Shown here piece after piece: positions 1 to 6,223 of a DNA stretch of 8,291 nucleotides (position 1 is the first letter of the stretch; each line of letters starts with the position of its first letter). The stretch comes from Bacteroidota bacterium. GTDB taxonomy: Bacteria > Bacteroidota > Bacteroidia > Chitinophagales > Chitinophagaceae. The stretch spans positions 1 through 8,291 of the forward strand of contig JAEYVW010000440.1 in assembly GCA_023429365.1 (NCBI GenBank), read 5' to 3'. The notes below the pieces were generated by a model, which saw nothing but the letters and a program-made list of their open reading frames with translations, was not told the DNA's origin and ran no database searches. The position numbers and the translations under genes are program-made.

Positions 1-24
1 CAAGGTTTTTCACTGACCCACCCT

Positions 25-32
25 TATCTTTG
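25..32 (+). promoter_or_regulatory. Candidate -7 promoter element (TAnnTTTG) for the atp operon
   Basis: The bases TATCTTTG match the Bacteroidota housekeeping sigma -7 consensus TAnnTTTG exactly. Transcription would start near position 39, leaving a leader of about 14 nt before the atpB start codon. The -33 TTTG partner would fall at the very edge of the window or before it, and no good copy is visible in the first bases, so only half of the promoter is supported. If real, it makes atpB the first gene of the transcript. Confidence 0.5.
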
Positions 33-43
33 CGCCAAATTTC

Positions 44-48
44 AGGAG
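44..48 (+). promoter_or_regulatory. Possible ribosome binding site of atpB
   Basis: AGGAG lies four bases before the ATG at 53. It is the only Shine-Dalgarno-like motif in front of any atp gene here. The starts of atpE, atpF, atpH and atpA are preceded only by A/T-rich sequence, as is usual in Bacteroidota, which rely little on Shine-Dalgarno pairing. Whether it works is uncertain. Confidence 0.35.
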
Positions 49-52
49 CGGT

Positions 53-1433
<1,381 letters not shown>

Positions 1434-1456
1434 TCATGCGTACCACAAAAATCAGT

Positions 1457-1489
1457 ACTGTACCGGAAGCACAGGGCGGAAGGTACAGT
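1457..1489 (+). promoter_or_regulatory. Inverted repeat / mRNA hairpin between atpE and atpF
   Basis: ACTGTACC (1457-1464) and GGTACAGT (1482-1489) are perfect 8-bp complementary arms around a 17-nt purine-rich loop. The arm is followed by TGCTTTTAAAA, not by a clean T tract, so it does not look like a full intrinsic terminator. In an operon where c is needed at roughly ten copies per complex and b at two, a structure here could stabilise the upstream atpE message, mark a processing site or reduce read-through. That role is inference. No protein-coding frame fits the gap. Confidence 0.45.
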
Positions 1490-1527
1490 TGCTTTTAAAA
1501 TGAATTAAGACCTATAATATTTTTTGT

Positions 1528-2022
1528 ATGAGTTTGTTAACTCCCCATCTTGGTTTTTTTGTCTGGACCCTGGTAGCATTTATCGTTGTGTTGCTGCTGT
1601 TGCGCAAATTTGCCTGGAAGCCTATCCTGAAATCGCTGAATGAAAGAGAAAGCAATATTGCCAACTCCATCGCAGCGGCTGAGAAGGTAAGAGCTGAAAT
1701 GTCGCAGATGAAAAGCGAAAACGAAGCTTTGCTCGCCAAGGCACGTGAAGAAAGAACGGCGATGTTGAAAGAAGCCCGCGAGATCAGGGATAAGATCATC
1801 AGCGATGCTAAGGAGCAATCGAAAGTGGAAGCCGGCAAGATCCTTTCCGATGCGCAGGCAGCTATCAACGTACAAAAGATGGCAGCATTAACCGACCTGA
1901 AAAACCAGGTAGGTAAACTGGTGATCGAGATCAGTGAAAAAGTATTGAGAAAAGAATTGGGTAACCAGTCCAGCCAGGAGGCTTTTATCAGGGAAATGGT
2001 TGATGAAGTAAAACTAAATTAA
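1528..2022 (+). CDS. atpF: F-type ATP synthase subunit b (peripheral stalk)
   Basis: Subunit b is the stator stalk that ties subunit a in the membrane to delta/alpha on F1. The 164-residue product has one N-terminal membrane helix (about 9-25, FFVWTLVAFIVVLLLL), then the basic junction RKFAWKPI (26-33), followed by a long charged, Ala-rich amphipathic helix (about 35-140) rich in Glu, Lys and Arg, as expected for the dimeric coiled coil, and a C-terminal delta-binding tail. Length matches the usual 155-175 residues. There is only one atpF-like gene, so a b2 homodimer rather than a b/b' pair is inferred. The ATG follows an A/T-rich stretch without a Shine-Dalgarno motif. It lies 94 nt after atpE and 74 nt before atpH, and both gaps contain unusual sequence. 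Confidence 0.96.
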   Translation: MSLLTPHLGFFVWTLVAFIVVLLLLRKFAWKPILKSLNERESNIANSIAAAEKVRAEMSQMKSENEALLAKAREERTAMLKEAREIRDKIISDAKEQSKVEAGKILSDAQAAINVQKMAALTDLKNQVGKLVIEISEKVLRKELGNQSSQEAFIREMVDEVKLN

Positions 2023-2027
2023 AAACA

Positions 2028-2090
2028 AGCTATGAGCCACTAGCTACGAGCCCCGAGCTCGCAGCTCATAGCTCAAAGCTCGAAGCTTAA
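2028..2090 (+). repeat. Nine-unit heptanucleotide tandem repeat (AGCNNNN) between atpF and atpH
   Basis: From 2028 every seventh base starts an AGC: AGCTATG, AGCCACT, AGCTACG, AGCCCCG, AGCTCGC, AGCTCAT, AGCTCAA, AGCTCGA, AGCTTAA. The first four units resemble the reverse complement of the later ones, so the array is also self-complementary. AGCTATGAGC (2028-2037) pairs perfectly with GCTCATAGCT (2064-2073). AGCTACGAGC (2042-2051) pairs 9 of 10 with GCTCGAAGCT (2078-2087), and CGAGCTCG (2054-2061) is itself palindromic. The array fills nearly the whole 74-nt gap and ends six bases before the atpH start, so its RNA could fold next to the translation start. Similar AGCT-rich heptamer blocks occur between genes in Chitinophagaceae genomes as I recall; no search was done. 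Confidence 0.85.
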
Positions 2091-2096
2091 AAAAAT

Positions 2097-2660
2097 ATGC
2101 TTAATCCTCGTTTAGCAACCCGTTACGCGAAATCACTGCTCGACCTTGCGGTTGAGAGGGGTGAACTGGAAAAGGTATTTGCCGATATGGAGTACCTGCA
2201 GGCGGTATGCAAGGGTCACCGGGAATTCACTAACCTGTTGAAGAGCCCTATCGTGAACCCTGATACCAAGAAGAAGATCGTGGAAGCGGTAACGGCGGGA
2301 AAGATTTCTGAACTCACTAAATCATTTAATGCCTTACTGATCAGTAAAGGCAGAGAAAGCAATCTGCCCGAGATCACAACAGCATTTATAAGGCAGTACA
2401 AGGAATTTAAAGACATTCATACCGTAAAGGTTACTACAGCTGTTCCTATCAGCGATAATGTAAGACAGTCAATAAAGGAACAGGTGAAAAAAGCCAGCGG
2501 TTACGATAATATAGAATTGGACGAGAAAATAGATGATGGTATTATTGGCGGATTCGTTTTGCAGATCGGGGACAAACTAATAGATGCAAGTATCGCATAC
2601 GATCTGAGGAATATCGCGAGGCAGTTTGAGAATAATGACTTTATTTATAAAATAAGGTAG
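2097..2660 (+). CDS. atpH: F-type ATP synthase subunit delta (OSCP homologue)
   Basis: Delta sits on top of the alpha3-beta3 head and connects it to the b stalk. The 187-residue product has the N-terminal six-helix domain (about 1-105) beginning LATRYAKSLLDLA, the typical family opening, and the C-terminal domain with the conserved segment IIGGFVLQIGDKLIDASIAY (149-168), including Gly151-Gly152, Gly158-Asp159 and Asp163/Ser165. Length is normal for the family (about 175-190). It is bracketed by two different tandem-repeat blocks: heptamers six bases before its start and octamers eight bases after its stop. The start region has no Shine-Dalgarno motif. Function is secure; any effect of the repeats on its expression is speculation. 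Confidence 0.95.
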   Translation: MLNPRLATRYAKSLLDLAVERGELEKVFADMEYLQAVCKGHREFTNLLKSPIVNPDTKKKIVEAVTAGKISELTKSFNALLISKGRESNLPEITTAFIRQYKEFKDIHTVKVTTAVPISDNVRQSIKEQVKKASGYDNIELDEKIDDGIIGGFVLQIGDKLIDASIAYDLRNIARQFENNDFIYKIR

Positions 2661-2668
2661 GGATTGAA

Positions 2669-2700
2669 TTTGAAAATTTGAAGATTTGAAAATTTGAAAA
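2669..2700 (+). repeat. Four-unit octanucleotide tandem repeat (TTTGAAAA) between atpH and atpA
   Basis: TTTGAAAA, TTTGAAGA, TTTGAAAA, TTTGAAAA run without a gap, with one substitution. They are preceded by a partial unit (ATTGAA at 2663-2668), and one more TTTGAAAA stands alone at 2731-2738. The rest of the 108-nt gap (2661-2768) is AT-rich and shows no hairpin with a T tract and no TAnnTTTG promoter. Arrays of this ATTTGAAAA kind are familiar between genes in Bacteroidota genomes from memory. Translated on the minus strand they give runs such as FKFSNLQIFKF, which is a spurious reading. Confidence 0.8.
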
Positions 2701-2768
2701 TGAGGTGAGCCTGGATATTTAGAATAAGGATTTGAAAAACGATAATCAACAACGATAAATAGCAAAAT

Positions 2769-4352
2769 ATGGCTGATATTAAACCAGATGAAATAAGTGC
2801 CATACTGCGCCAGCAGTTGAGCAATTTTAACGCCAGCGCCGACCTGGAAGAAGTAGGGAATGTATTACAGATCGGTGACGGTATTGCCCGCGTGTATGGC
2901 CTGGGCAATGTTCGCTATGGTGAATTGGTTGAATTTGAAAATGGTGTTCGCGCCATCGCGTTGAATCTCGAGGAAGATAATGTAGGTGTGGTATTGATGG
3001 GTGACAGCGGCGATGTAAAAGAAGGCGCCAAAGTACGTCGTACCGGCCAGATCGCTTCCATCAAGGTTGGTGAAGGCATGGTTGGACGTGTGGTCAACAC
3101 CCTCGGTGAACCCATCGATGGTAAAGGGCCTATCACCGGCGAGCGTTACGAAATGCCCCTGGAAAGAAAAGCTCCGGGTGTAATTTTCCGTGAGCCTGTA
3201 AAGGAACCCCTGCAAACAGGTATCAAAGCCATTGATGCGATGATTCCCATCGGTCGTGGGCAGCGTGAGCTGATCATCGGTGACCGCCAGACCGGTAAAA
3301 CGGCGATTGCTGTTGATACCATCATCAACCAGAGAGAATTTTACAAAGCTGGCAAGCCAGTGTATTGTATATATGTTGCCATCGGTCAAAAAGCTTCTAC
3401 TATCGCGGGTGTGATGCAGACCCTGCAGGATGCAGGAGCGATGGATTATACCACCATCGTGGCAGCATCAGCATCTGACCCGGCACCCCTTCAGTTCTAT
3501 GCACCATTTGCAGGTGCAGCGATAGGTGAATTTTTCCGCGATACCGGACGCCCTGCCCTGATCATTTACGATGACCTTTCCAAACAAGCCGTGGCCTATC
3601 GTGAAGTATCTCTTTTGCTTCGACGTCCTCCAGGTCGTGAGGCATATCCCGGCGACGTTTTCTATCTCCATAGCCGCCTGCTGGAAAGAGCTGCCAAGGT
3701 GATCAGTGATGACAACGTAGCAAAGAATATGAACGATGTACCTGATAGCATCAGGCATTTGGTAAAAGGTGGTGGTTCATTGACCGCACTTCCAATCATC
3801 GAAACTCAGGCAGGTGATGTATCAGCTTATATTCCTACCAACGTGATCTCTATTACAGACGGACAGATCTTCCTGGAAACAAACCTGTTCCTCTCGGGTA
3901 TCCGCCCTGCGATCAACGTAGGTATCTCGGTAAGCCGTGTGGGTGGTAACGCGCAGATCAAATCGATGAAGAAAGTAGCAGGTACACTGAAGCTTGACCA
4001 GGCTCTTTATCGTGAGATGGAAGCCTTCTCTAAATTTGGTGGTGACCTCGACGCTGCTACCAAGCAGGTGATCGACAAAGGCGCCCGTAACGTGGAAATC
4101 CTGAAACAGCCTCAGTATACGCCAGTTCCGGTTGAAAAACAGGTTGCGATCATTTACCTGGGTACAAATGGCCTGATCAAGGATGTGGCAGTTAGCCGTG
4201 TGAAAGAGTTCGAAGAGCACTTCCTCCATGAAATGGAAAACAGGCATGCGGACATACTGGCAGAATTCAAAAAAGGAAACCTTCCCGAAAACGGCATCAA
4301 GAAAATGGTGGAACTGGCTAACGAGCTGATCCCACAGTTTAAATCCAAGTAA
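2769..4352 (+). CDS. atpA: F-type ATP synthase subunit alpha
   Basis: Alpha is the non-catalytic nucleotide-binding subunit of the F1 head and lends an arginine finger to the beta catalytic sites. The 527-residue product shows the N-terminal beta-barrel (about 25-95), the P-loop GDRQTGKT (171-178), the Walker B region ALIIYDDL (263-270) followed by [20 protein letters not shown], and the alpha/beta signature [10 protein letters not shown] (380-389), with Arg390 as the arginine finger (E. coli alpha-Arg376 by motif). The helical C-terminal domain begins near 400. It is about 14 residues longer than E. coli alpha, mainly because of an insertion around 315-332 ([18 protein letters not shown]) before [15 protein letters not shown] at 2769 gives the normal N-terminus with an opening [10 protein letters not shown]. 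It is the last gene of this operon: a terminator begins 24 nt after the stop, and atpG does not follow. Confidence 0.98.
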   Translation: MADIKPDEISAILRQQLSNFNASADLEEVGNVLQIGDGIARVYGLGNVRYGELVEFENGVRAIALNLEEDNVGVVLMGDSGDVKEGAKVRRTGQIASIKVGEGMVGRVVNTLGEPIDGKGPITGERYEMPLERKAPGVIFREPVKEPLQTGIKAIDAMIPIGRGQRELIIGDRQTGKTAIAVDTIINQREFYKAGKPVYCIYVAIGQKASTIAGVMQTLQDAGAMDYTTIVAASASDPAPLQFYAPFAGAAIGEFFRDTGRPALIIYDDLSKQAVAYREVSLLLRRPPGREAYPGDVFYLHSRLLERAAKVISDDNVAKNMNDVPDSIRHLVKGGGSLTALPIIETQAGDVSAYIPTNVISITDGQIFLETNLFLSGIRPAINVGISVSRVGGNAQIKSMKKVAGTLKLDQALYREMEAFSKFGGDLDAATKQVIDKGARNVEILKQPQYTPVPVEKQVAIIYLGTNGLIKDVAVSRVKEFEEHFLHEMENRHADILAEFKKGNLPENGIKKMVELANELIPQFKSK

Positions 4353-4375
4353 TAATTATATCAAAATAGCCTGAT

Positions 4376-4401
4376 GGCGGGAGTTTCTCCCGCCTTTTTT
4401 T
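4376..4401 (+). terminator. Intrinsic terminator of the atp operon
   Basis: GGCGGGAG (4376-4383) pairs perfectly with CTCCCGCC (4387-4394) around a TTT loop and is followed by seven T residues. This is an 8-bp GC-rich stem with a U tract, a textbook intrinsic terminator. It ends the atpB-E-F-H-A transcript directly after atpA. Confidence 0.93.
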
Positions 4402-4561
4402 GCCCGAAACTATTAAGTGTTAACCCAACTGGGCAGCTCCCGTCCCAATTATCCCGCAATTATACCATTTTTATAACAGGCATAAAATATTGTATATCAA
4501 AGTATATAGTAATTATACTACAGAAAATACGGTAAATTATACGAAAATATCCTCGGAAAAC

Positions 4562-4591
4562 TTGCATGAAAAAAACACGTATTATATCTTG
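4562..4591 (+). promoter_or_regulatory. Candidate promoter of the T9SS cargo gene
   Basis: TTG at 4562-4564, a 20-nt spacer and TATCTTG at 4585-4591 resemble the Bacteroidota TTTG / TAnnTTTG arrangement, with one T missing from the -7 element. Predicted transcription would start near 4598 and give a leader of about 150 nt. Spacing is right but the -7 match is imperfect, so this is a moderate guess. Confidence 0.35.
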
Positions 4592-4593
4592 TG

Positions 4594-4681
4594 CTCGAAT
4601 TCGAAGAAACCCTAAGTAAACAACGAAGATCCGATCCGGAAGCAAGCCAAATATTCGAGGCCCGTTCTTAAAAGATCGGAT
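4594..4681 (+). promoter_or_regulatory. Two interleaved inverted repeats in the leader of the T9SS cargo gene
   Basis: CTCGAAT (4594-4600) is complementary to ATTCGAG (4653-4659), and ATCCGATC (4629-4636) is complementary to GATCGGAT (4674-4681). The arms alternate (A, B, A', B'), so the RNA could form one or the other hairpin, or a pseudoknot-like fold. No known riboswitch family is recognised, and arms of 7 and 8 bp can arise by chance. If transcription starts near 4598, the first arm would be cut short. Confidence 0.25.
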
Positions 4682-4750
4682 TCATTGCGAACCAAGGTTT
4701 CGGGAATTGCAGAAAACCCTTTTAAACATCTGCACCCTAAAACTAACGTG

Positions 4751-6097
4751 ATGAAAACAATTCTACCCTTAACGAAAACACTAGCCGGCATTTTCCTGGC
4801 AAATTTCCTGTTGACTTCAACTTTTTTTGCGAGCGCACAGTCGGGTCCCGGCGGTGGATCAGGCTCCGGTTCATCAGTTCCCGAACTGGTGTTTAAAGAT
4901 CCTGAATTAGAATCCGGCACACCTGGTGCTAATGGAGCAACCTATCGTTTCAAACAGGTTACAAACGACGTGGATGTGATTATGAAGATTGAAGGCCGCT
5001 CTTCATCCCTGGTGAAGATCACCAATATGGACATGGACAACACCGGTTATGACAATGCGTTTCAACCAAGGATCAGTTATAACAACGGCAGTTCGCCCAG
5101 CACCAGGAGTTGGTGGATCGAGTTCTCAATGAATTTCGTGAAGAAAAGCGCCACCACACCCGCAACGGTCAATACTTTTAAACTGACAGCCCTTGATATC
5201 GATGGTGATGACAACAGGCTGGCAGAACATGTAACCTTTTATGGCGCGCAATCTTATACGGTAGAGCAGAACACTTCGCTTGCTATCAGCAACGTACTCG
5301 ACCAGGTTTTAAGCCTGCTAACGCCAGGAGTGCATTTCCGTGGACCCACCAGGGACTACTCCAATGTGTCGACCTCTGCAACGAACCTGATGACGACCAT
5401 GACCTATAACAACAAAAGCAGCATTAGTTTCCGGGTAGGAGCTTCTACCGGTAGTGCGAGCAGCAACAGGACCGACCGTATGTATTCTTTCTGGTTCCGT
5501 GGATTTGATTATTCTGTACCTGCAGATGTGACACTTCCTGTAAAGCTCATTGATTTCTCCGCTATCTTGAATGCAAGCGATGCGGTTGATCTGAAGTGGA
5601 CTACAGCGATGGAAAGAAATGCCAGCCATTTTGAAGTTGAGAAAAGTGTAGATGGTAGAAATTATACAACAGCCGGAATTGTATTCGCCTTTGGCAACAC
5701 ATCAGAAGAAGCCAGGTATGTTTTCACTGATAAAAATATTAATACCTCCAAGCCCGGTGTGATCTATTACAGGCTCCGCACAGTAGATAATGATGGTAGC
5801 AGCGAATACTCTTATGTAAGATCGATCCGTATTGGCAAAAAGGAAGAACAACTCAGCATCATAGCCTACCCCAACCCTGTCGTCAATGAATTAAGAGTCA
5901 CCATCCCATCCCACTGGCAGGGTAAGAAAATCAGCTATGAAGTATTTAACACCAGTGGTCAGAAGCTTTTCCAGCAGGTTTCAAGCCTGGCAAGCCAGAC
6001 TGAAACTATCGATATGAGCCGGGTAGCCGCAGGAAGCTATATAGTAAAGGTCACCTGCGGTAATGAAACGGCCCATCAAAAACTTATCCGCAGATAA
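4751..6097 (+). CDS. Secreted T9SS-sorted protein with unrecognised N-terminal domain and Fn3-like module
   Basis: I choose ATG 4751 (448 aa) over an upstream in-frame TTG at 4685, because it puts the signal peptide at the very N-terminus: MKT, a hydrophobic core, and ASA|Q cleavage after residue 29. A Gly/Ser linker (32-42) follows. Residues about 45-255 form a beta-rich domain I cannot name. It has Asp/Asn-rich stretches that might bind calcium (MDMDNTGYDN near 93-102 and DIDGDD near 149-154) and ends in YSFWFRGFDY. Residues about 262-365 match a fibronectin-III-like module common in Bacteroidota surface proteins (LPVKLIDFSA, VDLKWTTAMERNASHFEVEK, YYRLRTVDNDG). Residues about 370-448 are a type A T9SS C-terminal domain (AYPNPVVNELRV, DMSRVAAGSYIVKV, final KLIRR), which directs passage across the outer membrane by the type IX system and usually removal of the tail with surface anchoring or release. 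No catalytic motif is visible; adhesion or matrix roles are possible but unproven. The gene stands alone between terminators. Confidence 0.88.
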   Translation: MKTILPLTKTLAGIFLANFLLTSTFFASAQSGPGGGSGSGSSVPELVFKDPELESGTPGANGATYRFKQVTNDVDVIMKIEGRSSSLVKITNMDMDNTGYDNAFQPRISYNNGSSPSTRSWWIEFSMNFVKKSATTPATVNTFKLTALDIDGDDNRLAEHVTFYGAQSYTVEQNTSLAISNVLDQVLSLLTPGVHFRGPTRDYSNVSTSATNLMTTMTYNNKSSISFRVGASTGSASSNRTDRMYSFWFRGFDYSVPADVTLPVKLIDFSAILNASDAVDLKWTTAMERNASHFEVEKSVDGRNYTTAGIVFAFGNTSEEARYVFTDKNINTSKPGVIYYRLRTVDNDGSSEYSYVRSIRIGKKEEQLSIIAYPNPVVNELRVTIPSHWQGKKISYEVFNTSGQKLFQQVSSLASQTETIDMSRVAAGSYIVKVTCGNETAHQKLIRR

Positions 6098-6126
6098 ACA
6101 CTTTTCATCAATAGGGGTTCAACAAA

Positions 6127-6163
6127 GAGCCGGGTATTAAGGGTGCCCGGTTTCTTTTTTTTT
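6127..6163 (+). terminator. Intrinsic terminator after the T9SS cargo gene
   Basis: CCGGG (6130-6134) pairs with CCCGG (6146-6150). The stem extends outward by G-U and A-U pairs to 6127/6153 and inward by weak pairs (6135-6137 with 6143-6145). It is followed by a long T run, TTTCTTTTTTTTT (6151-6163). It lies 29 nt after the stop codon and separates this gene from the receptor gene. Confidence 0.8.
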
Positions 6164-6164
6164 A

Positions 6165-6196
6165 TTTGGTTTATATTATAAACTAGTTTACATTTA
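6165..6196 (+). promoter_or_regulatory. Candidate promoter of the TonB-dependent receptor gene
   Basis: TTTG at 6165-6168, a 20-nt spacer and TACATTTA at 6189-6196 fit the Bacteroidota -33 TTTG / -7 TAnnTTTG pattern with a single mismatch at the last base. Transcription would start near 6203, about 20 nt before the ATG at 6224. The -33 box begins directly after the T tract of the preceding terminator, so the two units abut. No Shine-Dalgarno motif is present before the ATG. Confidence 0.45.
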
Positions 6197-6223
6197 TTCC
6201 CGCAAACCAAAAAACAGCTGTAT

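Larger units (their letters stand above)
4402..4750 (+). other. AT-rich intergenic region between the atp operon and the T9SS cargo gene
   Basis: This 349-nt gap contains no gene I can support. Bases 4440-4590 are strongly AT-rich with many TATA-type tracts, including a small hairpin TAGTA-ATTA-TACTA. Open frames across it are short, have no homology I recognise and do not resemble coding sequence. It holds a candidate promoter (4562-4591), a perfect 10-bp palindrome TCGAATTCGA (4595-4604) and two interleaved inverted repeats before the ATG at 4751. Confidence 0.7.

Noticed and set aside
1513..1527. TATTTTTTG directly before atpF resembling a -7 promoter box
   Set aside because: The spacing within the box is off by one base and it lies too close to the ATG to leave room for a start site.
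2028..2090. CRISPR-like array
   Set aside because: The units are only 7 bp with no spacers, so it is a simple tandem repeat.
2577..2908. Minus-strand open frames giving peptides such as FKFSNLQIFKF
   Set aside because: They are translations of the TTTGAAAA repeat and of antisense atpH/atpA sequence; composition is repetitive and no protein family fits.
2865..3389. A 174-codon antisense frame within atpA
   Set aside because: It overlaps fully with the strongly conserved alpha subunit and is a codon-bias shadow.
4460..4645. Minus-strand open frame of 61 codons in the intergenic region
   Set aside because: It covers the AT-rich tract, is biased toward Ile/Phe/Tyr, and has no recognisable start context or family.
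4685..4750. Upstream in-frame TTG start adding 22 residues to the T9SS protein
   Set aside because: The extra residues are hydrophilic and would bury the signal peptide; ATG at 4751 gives a normal signal sequence.
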